From the NCBI GenBank assembly GCA_028564675.1, contig JAOVVO010000015.1, forward strand, positions 124,001 to 188,000: a DNA stretch of 64,000 nt. The letters run 5' to 3'. The notes under the pieces are model-generated. The model saw only the letters and a list, made by a program, of their open reading frames with translations. It had not been told where the DNA came from and did not search any database. This document shows, piece after piece, positions 12,621-29,365 of this stretch. Origin of the DNA: Onchocerca lupi (lineage: Eukaryota > Nematoda > Chromadorea > Rhabditida > Onchocercidae). Made by a program: the position numbers and the translations under genes. Each line of letters starts with the position of its first letter. Within the stretch, counting starts at the first letter, position 1.

Positions 12621-12903
12621 TGGATGTATTTTGCCGCCCTCTTCAGTTTATCAGATTTCTGTCCTCAATAATGTTGATGATCAATTTGACTATGAAACCA
12701 TCTCATTAATTTGTCGCATTTTTACTTCCTAATGCTCTTACTTGCGGTGACGCATTAGTGTATAATTATGGTTGTTATGGCAAACAAGTTGACGTTGCTG
12801 CCATATCAAGTCGAGTCGATTTGAAATCGTTTCACATCTCGAATCATTTTTATGAATTGTTTTTCCTTCATCTTGAACCGTTGCTTCTTATTAATAGATT
12901 TTA

Positions 12904-12950
12904 ACCACATGCTGACATACAGTTTATGCAAACTATAGTCAGCATGTGGT
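12904..12950. repeat. Short hairpin
   Basis: ACCACATGCTGAC (12904-12916) pairs with GTCAGCATGTGGT (12938-12950), and the stem continues imperfectly (AGTTT/AAACT) to a 4-nt loop. About 20 pairs in 47 nt. Confidence 0.75.
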
Positions 12951-14238
12951 TCTGTTTACATCTCACTGTTCAAAATCGATTACTTTCATTTCATTATTTC
13001 AATTAGCATCATCATCCTAAAGTTAGTGGATGTTGATTTTCTCCATTATTTTGCTCATTCATTTGATTTTCCTGTAACTTGTCTATAAATGTCAATGTCA
13101 TAAAGGCCTACATTTCTGTTATATTTTTATTCCCCACTCTGATATTTATACAGTTGTGTGGGTGTACTTAGATGAGGACGGCCGCATATATGGGTATTTG
13201 AGTGTTACATGCATGAAGTATTTGTGTATGAATGGATGTCCACTCTTCCAAAAATTTGAAATATCCTATAAGGGAGCATTCTGTAGAATAGCATGTTAAA
13301 ATACTGGCTAGTACATAAAAGGATGCCGCCTTGATACTCATGTCTTCAATACCGAAGCGATTTAAATAATTTTATTTTCTTATCAGTTTTGCGACTTTCT
13401 CTCTGGATTAAATTTAAAATCAATCTTCACAGTTATTCACTGATCAAGACTACCTTCCTACGATCTCGCTGTATCTTCTGTCAACTTTTCGCTTATTTCA
13501 AATTTAATACTTTGACTTGCTACTTCAAGCTTATGCTAGTTCCTTTTTTCTCAAGAATTTTAACTGAAACTTAATAAAAATTACCTGCCTTAGATGTTGG
13601 TTAGAACTTGAAAAAAAAAAATGACAGATCTTGGATTAATAATATTTGCCAAAAATAACACATTACATGATAAATGCGTATAAGTTGATTATTCAAAGCC
13701 AGTAAAGTTAAATCTAACATTTCGTAGCATTTTAAGTTTGTACAGCGACTGGAAATCATGATGAGAGCTTGCTACTAAGGAAAGACTGGTAATGAAAATG
13801 TACTTTCTGTAGTGTCTCCTTTCATGTATGTATGATTCCCTTTAGAGACAATAATTTTGCATAATACATAAAGATTGGAGTGGATTTGAATTCTTTTTTC
13901 TGTGACAGTTTTATGTCGAAAAGGGGATTATGATCCGATAGTTATATGGAATAATTGTTTAAGGAGGTCAGAGCTGCAGGGTTTTAGTGAATAATGTACA
14001 TATTTAGTCAGTAAATGACATCTGGGAATAGTGGAATTTTTATTTCTTGTTCTCTTTTATGCTCTTCAGAAGGAGATTTAATATTTTTTCGCACAAAATA
14101 TGAATATATGTAATTAAGAATATAGATTAAAGTTAAGAATTTTAGTTGTTGGATCTTTTAGCTCCAAAGTTATGCTCATTGATTTTGCTTAATGATTAGG
14201 CTAAAACTGTTAAGTTTTTTGAAATCTGTGCTTAAATC

Positions 14239-14319
14239 ATGTATTATTACAAAATGCGTCTGTCCGTTATATTTGTGGTGCTATTGATCACATTATCATA
14301 TTACCCGCATGATGGGAAG
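14239..14319 (+). other. Orphan signal-peptide-like first exon
   Basis: From ATG 14239 or 14254 it encodes a basic start and hydrophobic core (MRLSVIFVVLLITLSYY, then PHDGK) and ends at a consensus donor (AAG|GTAAGA) in phase 0. Joining to the acceptor before 14655 would put the EGR exon in another frame (NESVSKYIDKD...) and stop after 18 codons. Joining to an acceptor near 14376 gives only seven more codons. It may belong to an unrecognised small secreted gene or be chance. Confidence 0.3.
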
Positions 14320-14654
14320 GTAAGAACGAAATAAATTGATAATCTACTGGGTTTCAAAATTTCACGAAAATTTTAGAAGTTTTTAAGGTGGACATCTTGA
14401 GCATGTCTTGAATATCTGCAGTGATGATTATCGGATTGGTTGGATTTGATTGTATTGGTTACGTCAGTTGAATGTGGCTTTATAATTATCTTGCCCCTTT
14501 TTGTCGTATATAAGATTTGGTGATTGCCGAATTAAAATCTAAAAAGTTTTGGTCGAATATGATGAGTCTTTGAAATTAGTAGTTGAATTGGGCTGCATTA
14601 GACGGCAGTTTGATATATGTAAAAATAATTTCTCACTTATTTTTACTTGCAAGA

Positions 14655-19561
<4,907 letters not shown>

Positions 19562-21567
19562 CTCAGGTGTAGAATTATGTCAACAGGAATTTGCTTGAAA
19601 AATTCTAGTCCAATTAAATCATCTCATGCTGTTTGCTCATTGTTCATTGTTTTATCGACCAAGTCCATTTTGAGTCGGTAAGTTTTGTCTCTCAGTACGC
19701 GGTAGTAGTGGATCTCTCTCAGAGCATTAAAGCGTCCTAATGGATAGATTGATAAGTTGCAACAAGGATCATGACCGAAACAGGCACTTCTAAAACGAAT
19801 TTATCTACGCATACAGTAGCTAAAATTATTCCGTAGCTATGCTCTTGGAAACATCAGGACTTTTATCGTGCAGCAGTTTCATTTATGTTCACATAATGAC
19901 TTAGGTAAATCCTTCGTGAGAGATCCAGTTGATGCGTAATCAGGGTAAATTTTTAGAAATATTGCTTTGGTAAAGCAGTTTTATTCAGTGTTCACAGTGA
20001 TGTAATTTTGATTTATAAATAAAGAAAGAATTAGATGTTTATTGAAATACATCCGAATGTTTCCATCAGTCATTTTCGAAGAATAATCCTGGCTACAGGA
20101 AGCTATGAAAGAATTATCACAGATTTAAAGGGCACTTTTTAATGTAATTAGGACGTGACTCTCACTTTCAGAGATTTAACGAATTGATGTCATTCCGCTT
20201 GTGAATGCCGGGAAGTCTAATCCTAAGTTGCAAATTCTGCATTTGACAAAATGATTCAAATAGACTTCCCCTACATGGTTCGAAGCGAAGGGACTTAATA
20301 AGTAGGGAAAGCAATCAATTGTTTGGAATGTCTGCTTCTGCAATGGAGTAGGTTCACCGGCTGGACTTTACATAAGCTCGTCAGTATGTTTAAAATACCT
20401 AGCCGTCCTTTAGTATCTCATTATAAGGAAACAGATTTTTGGATAAATTTGCTTTCGAAATGGTAATAGAAACCGAAGTACCCGTTTGTCGGGCACTTGT
20501 TTTAGTCCCGCACTGAAGTACAATACTTTTATGTTGGAAAACTTGGACACTCTATTTATTTAATGGGGAAGTTTCTTCGATTGATGTCGACTTTCCATAT
20601 GCACTTCCTTGAATCACCCAGGATATGTCGGAGTAGTCGATTCATAAATGAATATTAACAGCACATTTGAAGTCAAAAGAAGTCATCTCAGTTCCCAAAA
20701 AACACAAAAAACAATAATCGATTAAGGCAGTAGAATATCGCAATCATCATCATATACCAAAAATACAGCGAGGAGTTCTGATTATAAAGGCTAGAAATAG
20801 TGCATCGAGATGAGAAGAAACAAATAGATTTAAAAAGGATAGGCTGTCGGACAAAATTCATTGGCTTCAAAATCAAAAATCATCGCTTTCTACAGATCTT
20901 TAAAGTAGAAGTTTTGGATCTGTTTCGGTATTTTTTCTATAAGCTCTGAAATATGAGAGGAAATTGCGTTTTCAATGAATATTTGAATGCAACCAAAAAT
21001 TAACCTAAATCAACATTTTGAAGAAAGGCAAATGGACATTTCTGTTTTAATTTTGCAAATTTTGGGATGAATTTTGCTCACAGGTCTATACTATTAAATT
21101 CTTATTCGTAAAGTCACGACAGATCCTACCGCAATTTTTACATTCATTATTCCTATGCCGGACACATTATCATCAAATACATGCAAGGAACGAATCAAAT
21201 AGAAAGTGTCGAACTGTGCTATTAGAACGGGAATATAATGATAGGAAATTTCTAATGTTCTGCTAAACACTAAAGAATATAATAAATACCTTTCCCTTAC
21301 GTGCATCATGAGATAATTAGTTATATGGATTTTCGAAAACAGCTGTGAAAAGTTTGAAAATGGAGAGATTTAATTTTAATGCATATATGAATGAAGATAA
21401 TAAAGTACATTTTTTCATCCTATTTAAAGGAAAGACGAAACAAATTTGTAACATTCAGTTCTGACTATTATTAAGTTATGATTTATAATTTATGAATCGA
21501 TAGAACAAGCAGAAAAACTTAATGTCAGTTAATCTTTCCATCCAGATATTTCTTGCAAGCCATTAAA
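19562..21567. other. 3' region of the EGR gene and convergent intergenic DNA
   Basis: Lies between the EGR stop (plus) and the PDXDC1 stop (minus), which converge here. The first part is less AT-rich than typical spacer and may be 3' UTR. A candidate poly(A) signal is at 20018. Short ORFs at 20688-20876 and 21094-21309 (minus) have no recognisable domain or splice support. Confidence 0.45.
20018..20023 (+). terminator. Candidate poly(A) signal for the EGR gene
   Basis: AATAAA, about 460 nt after the TGA at 19559-19561. Other A-rich hexamers exist nearby, so the assignment is tentative. Confidence 0.25.
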
Positions 21568-24500
21568 TTAGGTGCCACCTGAAAAAAAAGTTCGAATTGC
21601 GTATCCACTTGGAAGTTGATTTGGAAAGAAAAAAAATTCCGATGGAAACAGCACAGTTTTCTTTCTTTTTTGTTTCTACGAAATTTTTATTTACCAAAAA
21701 AATTTTTGAAAATTTTCACTTTTCAAAATCAAAAAGTGGAAGCGTTCTACATAGTAGAAAAGCAAAATATTGGTAGTAAACATAGAACAGGAAATTTAAC
21801 AAGCCACTTGAACAATCCTCACCATTTTCATTTGCATTCCCCACTGTAATGTTATCATTCTGGACGGTATCTCTGCTAGAATTAATATTATTACTTTGCT
21901 TTTTTACTGGCTCATTGGAAATCTTCGCAATCATTTGGTGAGAATCCTGAGAAATGGCGTTCGTCTGGTTAATAAATCGGTGTTTATAGTAAACATCCGT
22001 TGATTGAATTTGTCCTTCAAACAATATAAATATCTAAGATCTTGTAAAAAAATATGATTCATGACTCACTGTTCACAATATTTTAAGGAGTGCAAAAAGT
22101 TGTATTACCAGTTTTTAAGTCAAATGAACGACCCTTAATGTTTTGTAAGTCCTTATCCAGTGGTGAAAACCAATTAACCAATGAACTCATCAACGGAATC
22201 TGCCTTATCACACCCTGTAATAAATTTTGCTCATCAGTCCAATATTCAATCGCTGAGAACTAAAATATCAGGTGGATTGAAATAAATGGCTGATAAGTCG
22301 CTAGCAGTTTCTGATCATGCCCGTGGTACAGCTATGAAACTACCCGGGGAAAAACGTGCTAAGAATATTAGAACCGTTTTGTTATTTCTAGCATCTGATG
22401 TTTAATATTAAAATTATCGATATTTGAAACATATATAGATCATATTACTTCTTGCATAATCCGTGCATCATTCTCGCGTTTTAAATCTTTATTTGCTGCT
22501 TCGATTCCCTGACGTATCATTTCAGCCAAACTGTCCATATACTGCAAATTAAAGATCTTAAACATGGGTAATTTAAAATAAAGCCATTTTACTTGCAACA
22601 CGTAAATAAATTCAACAAATTTAGTAAATTATTCCAAAGTTCTTAAAAACTAATAACACAAAGCGAGAATGAGTTTCATCACCAATTACAACAAGGTGAA
22701 GTAGATCAGTTATAAAGCCGCGAGCATCATGATAATGGAAATAATTATAAAGTAGCCAGTAGCACTTGATTTGGTATGAACGAACATTGTCAAGCATTTC
22801 ATTTCTTGTACAAGTCAAAAGATGACCAAAAATCCCACCTTTTGTGATTGTTCGATTTTTTTTCCATGTTCGGCAACTAAATGGACCAGATCCCTGAGAT
22901 CTTTATCATCGAAAAGCATACCAAATTTAACACACGAAACACCATATACAGGACTTTCGCCAACAGAAAATGTCGTATCTACGGAACGCAAAGAATGCAC
23001 TAATTCCAAGTTCAAGTGAGACACCTACAATTCCATGAAAATAACTGTTGAATATCTCAGCTCACTAATATCCATTATATTACCCATGCAAAAGCGGAAT
23101 CCTTTCCAGGAAAAAAGAAGATGAGAAACCTGCTGACGTTGTTTTTCGTTCCATTCATTCATTGGAGTTTCCTTCACAATGGAAGGTATGTAACTGAAAA
23201 TGGAAGATAAAAATAAAAATAAATCCTCAATCTTATACTGAGAAAACAATATTAGATTAAGGATAAGGGTTTACAAAGATCAAGTTCGTTAAAATTGATC
23301 TGTCAAGAAAATGATCTAAATTTAATAATGGTGAAGAGACGCAGTCTTGATTGACTATTTTCAGTACTAGCTGGAAATTCGTCCTGAAAAATTCTATTTT
23401 TTAAATTTTAAATATTTAAAAAGAGAATTACCAAGCAGCTCCAACACCAGCCCATTTATGGACTGGTGTTAGCCCCAATGATGGATATTCTGATATAATC
23501 TTTTTGAAACGTTTCTTAGCGGCAACAGTTGAACCAATTATTTTCAGTGCATCGGAGAGTTGCTTGATAAACTTATGTACATGGTCCACATTAGTACAAT
23601 TCAATGAAAATATATGAATTTGTAAAAAGTTGTGAACAAAGATGCGAAGTGAGTAGCGAAATGAGAACTAATCGACAAAAAGATAATGAATACTTCTGAT
23701 AACTAAAAAAAGTTTCAGAAATATGGAAATAACAAGAGATGTTATACACTTTAACAGTGTAAAACATTCATTCAAATCAGGAATATAATCAGACGGATGT
23801 CATAATGAGCAACTTATAATGTATATTTATTTTTTCCAAATCACATAGCATGGACATTATCCTTCCAACAAAAATATTTTTTAAAAATGCAAAACAGAAA
23901 ACTAACAGGCAGCGCTTTCTAGGGGACAGAAACGGAATGCAGAGCAACGCGTGTTACCAAGTGTAATCATCTGCAATCCCAGTTGGTGGCAATCTGATAT
24001 CAATCTCTGATTAAGCTGAAATATTTTACATTAAGAAACATAGATATTGAAAAAAATTTCAGAGATTTATTTTAAAGAGAGTATAAAATCGAATACATGT
24101 GAATCTTGCGAATTAAAGAAAAGTCCTCTTAGGATAAGAAAAGACAGTGACAACAGGATAATAAAAATCCAAAATCAACTAAAGAAATCCGGAAAATCAC
24201 CCAAAAATTCAATGAATCAGCATATTCTACTGGATTGTCGATATCATTATCAAATATTGCAAACGAATCGTTGATAAGCGTTTCATTCGCATCATCTGAA
24301 TACATATAATCGTTCGTCAAACTATCCGAAGAACTTGGATTATTAGCTGTGAGAATCTTCTCCTGGAAGTTATTTATTTATGAATAACAAGAGGTACGAT
24401 TCATCTGAAAAATTAAAATCCTTTGAGAAGAAAAAATGTTTGCTGGCAGAATGCTATGCTATATTTTATCGTTTTGCCAACGTAGATAAGGAAAAATTTT

Positions 24501-27500
24501 AAAATTTCGATTCTGTCTTTTGGTAAGAATAACTACGGAAGTAAAACAAGAAATTTATTTACATATGAAATCTAAGAAATGATAGTAAAAACTCTAATAC
24601 AGCTATAACCAGGTTACTTGGAGTATTATGCCTTCACATCTCAAAATGCTATGAAATGAGAAAATTTTATTTTATAATCTAATGCGATTGGTAGATAAGA
24701 TCTAACGAAATCAACAAAAAAAACATAAGAATCAAAGTTACTTCTTCAAATACTTTTAAGATGCAAGTGATGAATAATATGACAGTCAATTTCATTACTG
24801 ATTTTATTACAATTATATGACATATAATTACATTTGTTAAGACAAAGTAGAGATATGGACTAACTTTTTTAATCTTTCCCAAGTCTGGGTATCTGTAGTT
24901 GAATATCAAGACGGTAGGAGATGTACAGATTCCTTCGTAAACACGATTTGCGAATTCGATGGGATTCTCAATACTGAAAATTTCGATCTGTGGAAAAGCT
25001 ATCAGACCTCGAAGCATCACTTTGCTCTGCAATGCAAAAAAAAATTTCCGAACGGGTAAAAAAATTATGGTACAGAACATAAGTACAAAAGTTTATCCTA
25101 CAAACAAAGAATCAATTCGAACCAAGAAATAAGCGTTCTCGATGGTATCAGTGATTCTAGAGCTTGTCAAATGATGGCACGCGATCCACCATGGCAATAC
25201 AGCCAATTTTTCATGATATGACAGCTTGTAATTATCAACAGGTCGATGCAAAGTCTGCAAAAAAGAGCTTACAAATCCAAGGATTTGTGACAACCATTTG
25301 AACACGATAATGATGTAATTTGGGAGTTAATCGATCGACGTTCTTTAAAATATTTTGATATGGCATATGATGAAGCAAAAAATAAAGAATTTAATTTAAT
25401 TTTTCAGGCCAAATTCTAGAAAACTTTACTCCGAAAAACATACGACGACGGGCGCTGTTGGAATACCAAGCCATAATGAAAGTGGAGCGGTGAAACTGTC
25501 TACTTGTGATAATACTTGCATTTCAGATGGTCTCTTCAGACACAATGCAGCCAAACCCTAAAAAACGAGGCAATTAAAAGAAAAAAGATTAAAAAAAATC
25601 AGGAAAAAAAATAACAAACCTGCCCAACAACATGTATCCAGAATTGAGCCTTAGATTTCCTTGTTTCCAACAGACGACTTATGATATCATTTTGTCCAAG
25701 GATTGCTGATCCAACAACTCCAATCACGATCAACGGTTTCTTTCCAGCAGCAATGTCATCATCAAGCTGTTGTTCAAATGCGATGTGATCCTGGTATCAA
25801 CCATTCAGGATGGAAAGAATGTTTTACAAATATTCCAGACTAGCAATGCTTAATGTAGTAGCTTTGAGCTCTAGACGACTTCAAATTTCGGACTGAAAAT
25901 TTTACGGTCAGTACGATTTGGTGATGCAAATCGTTTAACAAGACCCTTATCTAAACTTCAAAATCTTGACTTTTGGAATCGGTTGCATTTAAATGTTTTT
26001 AAATGTTACAATAACTACATGTTTTAGAAATAAGCAAATTTTCATACAATTCGTCCTTCAATATTAGCAAAGGCTCCATCTGACTTCTTCAAAGTGACAA
26101 TATCTCCAATTAAGAATTCAGTAGACAGGTATGAAGTAAGATCGATGTGTAAAGCAGGTGAAATATACACCACTGGTGAGCCCTCAAAAATAGAATAATT
26201 AATTTCATATATTATTTGTCTAAATTTTTCCGAATAAAAAGCTATTTCCCATAAAACGAAATCACTAACCATTTCAAGAAAAACACGCCATCCTTTCGAA
26301 GAGTAATCGGAACCGTACGTATCATGCAATGCAAGACGAATCGCATAACCTGAAGATTAAACTTTATAATAAAAAATTCATGACAATTTTATAACAAAGA
26401 CCACCACTACATTTCAATACTTTTTACCAATTCGACAACTAAAGTTTAATTTATCATTAAGCACTTAGAAAGAATCGAAATTTAAATTCCATTCCATTGC
26501 ACAATTTTATTTACTTTCAAATGCAATTTATTTACTTCCAGTTACAAGTGATGAGAAATAGGAAATGCAGCCTCAGCAATAAGTAATTTGGACATAAACT
26601 TGAAACAATACAAATGAACGAACCAATTCCTGTTTTGATCGAATCTGCAAATGTTGAATCGTGCTCAGAGCAATGTAAATTGTTATTTGGTGTACAAAAA
26701 AGTGTGCTGAGAGTTTGCGATGTATTACCATAAAGCCATGAAGCAATACATTGTCTGTGATGAGTTCCAAGAAGATTAATATAACTTCTGAGAGATGAAC
26801 TGATAACCAACGTTCGTCCCAATTCTGATAAACGTGAACTAACAATGTGACCCCTAAATCTATTTTGTAATAGTTGATTATAAATTGGACGGAAAAATAA
26901 TTTTAAAAGCAGGTAAGAATACATTCATCAAAACATTGCCTTAGCTTACAATTTGTAATAGATGACAAGATAGAGCGAGGTAAACTGTTATTCAAACGTT
27001 ACTTTTTGTAATCAATAAGATGTTGTGTCGCGAAACGAATGATAATGGTGACAATAGAAAGTTGTCACTATTATCACAAATATCTCCACAAATATCGACG
27101 AAAGTTTTTGGCATGAGATGAAACAGTATCCTCAGTGTGATCACGAAACCAAATTTATGTCCTCTTAACAATGTTGAAAGCCTAAGGCACGATGAACAAT
27201 CCTCGAATCAGAAACAAAAGGAATGGATGCACGGGATTGGTCTCTGCGTAAAAGTCCACGTGAAAGTACACGTAAAAGCCTTCATGCTTGTGCGCTGACT
27301 TCATGCCCTAATTTTCATCTTCCAAATTTGACTTGGCCATTTATTCTCCGCTTGTGTCCAATCCATCACCTACATCTTTTTCTAATGTTTTATATTCAAT
27401 TGCTATTCGCCATCTATTCTAGTAAAAATTGCTTAATAGCGCTATCAGTTTACAAGATTTGTTGAGAGTTATTTATGTTTATCGTTTGTCATTATAAACT

Positions 27501-29365
27501 TCATGAAGTACCAAAGCTATAGCCAGAACATCGTGTTTTTTAAGCAAAATAAAAAAGAATTTACTAAAGCAGTAAAAAGCAGACGAATGTTTTTTTAAAG
27601 AAAAAAAAAAAACATTCATCTGCTTTCTATTGATTTAGTAAATTCGAGATGATTTTAAAGTAACCTCTTTTTGGGAAATTCTGGATATGACAATTGTGAA
27701 CTTTCGCCGTAATCTTCTATTTTTTTGCTGATCCAATCATCCGAAAGAATCAATCGTTCCAACTGCTGAAGAATTCGGCTGATGTCATCACCACCGGTGC
27801 TAGATACTCGTCTAGTATTTTCTTGTAATTTCTCGACATTCTCTGAGCTCTTAACAATATATGTGATTTATTCCAGTATTCAAAAAAAAAAAAAAAAAAA
27901 AATTGTCTGACAATACGCTTATTTTAAGTGATATTTAACAAACGACGATGAAATGCTTACATTTCCATCGGTAGCGTAAGCGAGTCGTTTCAGAATTGAT
28001 CTTTCAATAGTATCTGAATCGTTCAGTGAGCCATTGTTGCACATTTTAGTCATAGGGCTGTATCCATACCTAAGGTTACTACACACACTAATTCTGGAAA
28101 AATGAGAAGACGAAAACTATCAGATAATTTTGAAAAATTGAAAGAACATTCTCGAGGATAGCGCAGATGCAACTATAAATGATGCTTGATAGTACTGCAG
28201 TAGCACTAATTCTTTTTAAAAACTTCATGAGCCCCAGTTGCAATGAATTGTTGTCTATCATTAAATTCACAATTCTCCTAGAACCTCATCGTAGAATAAA
28301 TTCAGAGTTAACCACTTATTCCGAAATTTAGTTTAGGCCAATTCGTCGTGATATGAAAATAGCTGAGCAATGTTTAGAAGATGCGAGACAGAAAGACAGA
28401 GATATATTCTCGAAAGTTCCATGTGAATCAAGATATCACCATGGCGGACCGAAAATAAGCGGCAAATCAGTTGAAACAAATATTAAACTACTGGCAGAGC
28501 GTGATTTTTTTCCGAAATTTGGGTGTTCACCCATGAAGCCGTGTCGAGCAGAAGAGTTGTTGTTAAATTAAAAGTGTTGGCAATTTGATGTTTAGATAAT
28601 TTTGCTAATTGGATCAATATAAAGATTCGAAAGAACGCATACTAAATGAAGCCGCTTTCACGTATAGAGACAGTTCACGAAATATTTGGAATTAATCTCT
28701 TCACACTATCACGCAGTCGATGTACTTAACTTGGCTTCATTTGCATGAAAGTTAAGGACGGGTTAAGTTCCACCTCTAATGTAAAATGTTTCCTTTGTGA
28801 TATATTCTGCATTTTCTCGTGATTTGAATTATTGCAAATAGCGAGCATGAAAACCAAGTCCAATCAAAAAAAGTTATACAATCAAGAATTATCAAAGTTA
28901 GAAATCGAGAAAGTCCAGACAAATTTGATGACGATTAGTGATAGCAGCCGTAAATATGTAAAAAATTACGGAAACTTCCAGATGTACAATTTTTTTTCTT
29001 TCTAAATTCATTTTTGATAACAATTACTCTGTTGGCTTTTTGAATGGAAAAAAGTTCACATAGGATAGAAGGCGAGGAAAAAGGAAATATCAAAACAGAT
29101 TTATTTGAAATAAAATAGAATAAAAGAAACTCATTAATCTTATCAAGGTTTTATCAAGATTGGTTGATAACTAACTGTCAAATGCTGCTTTTAAGAAATT
29201 CAAAAAAGTGATATATGATAAGTAACAAAAACATGCAAAATTTTTTGAAAATAACGAGTTTCGCCTATGCGAAGATAAAAAACAAACGAACTTTTCGATA
29301 TTATCAATGATTTCACGTGTGTCACTTATCATCGTCTCAACTTCCGAGTTAGCAGCCATCATCAC
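21568..29365 (-). CDS. pdxdc1: PDXDC1-like group II decarboxylase-fold protein, 19 exons
   Basis: Exons (minus): 29365-29292, 28069-27961, 27849-27665, 26853-26624, 26349-26270, 26182-26048, 25790-25620, 25557-25444, 25254-25123, 25026-24865, 24362-24201, 24015-23907, 23603-23432, 23193-23130, 23024-22839, 22541-22449, 22214-22109, 22014-21823, 21578-21568. Phases agree throughout, giving 828 residues against about 790 in vertebrate PDXDC1. Segments matching that family include SPVVYISPALHIDLTSYL, LSLWLGIPTAP, the WAGVGAA block and GVIRQIPLMSSLVNWFSP, in family order. The fold is that of PLP-dependent amino-acid decarboxylases, but where active enzymes have TWNPHK this protein reads TAPLSL (residues 351-356), so the Schiff-base lysine position is leucine; catalysis is doubtful. 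Three ATGs in tandem begin the ORF. The acceptor before 23603 is CAT rather than CAG. The tail is N/S/Q-rich. Confidence 0.88.
23604..23906 (-). other. PDXDC1 intron with apparent AT 3' splice site
   Basis: The donor is GTTAGT. The only phase-correct acceptor that keeps the conserved NVDHVHKFIKQL block is TTTTCAT|TG, one base from the nematode consensus TTTTCAG. No AG acceptor between 23604 and about 23670 gives an open frame in the needed phase. It may be a base error, an allele or a real non-canonical site. Confidence 0.5.
27020..27304 (+). other. Coding-like stretch opposite a PDXDC1 intron
   Basis: Plus-strand ORF 27020-27121 (33 residues, starts MLCRETNDNGDNRKLSLLSQ), then a second open frame from about 27139 to 27304 in another phase (contains LNNVESLRHDEQSSNQKQKE) with possible donors GTAAAAG at 27248 and 27271. 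Composition is less AT-rich than the adjoining intron. Could be exons of a nested gene whose last exon is 28353-28571 (phase 0 joins are possible), but no model is secure. Confidence 0.25.
27557..27645. repeat. Inverted repeat in PDXDC1 intron 3
   Basis: GAATTTACTAAA...AGCAGACGAATGTTTTTTT pairs with AAAAAAACATTCATCTGCT...TTTAGTAAATTC, with a few mismatches and a short A-rich loop. It ends about 20 nt from exon 27849-27665. Confidence 0.75.
28353..28571 (+). CDS. Candidate small protein nested in PDXDC1 intron 1, 72 residues
   Basis: An open frame with mixed, non-AT-driven codons encodes a charged protein beginning MKIAEQCLEDARQKDRDIF, containing YHHGGPKISG, and ending CSPMKPCRAEELLLN. An AAATTTAG acceptor lies about 20 nt before the ATG and the frame is open back to it (FRPIRRD), so this is either a trans-spliced single-exon gene or the last exon of a longer plus-strand gene (see 27020-27304). 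No family recognised; no membrane segment or signal peptide. It is antisense to intron sequence of the PDXDC1 gene. Confidence 0.45.
   Translation: MKIAEQCLEDARQKDRDIFSKVPCESRYHHGGPKISGKSVETNIKLLAERDFFPKFGCSPMKPCRAEELLLN

Noticed and set aside
26183..26269. In-frame, stop-free short intron of PDXDC1 that could be retained
   Set aside because: Alignment with the family is continuous only when it is removed; donor and acceptor are both present.
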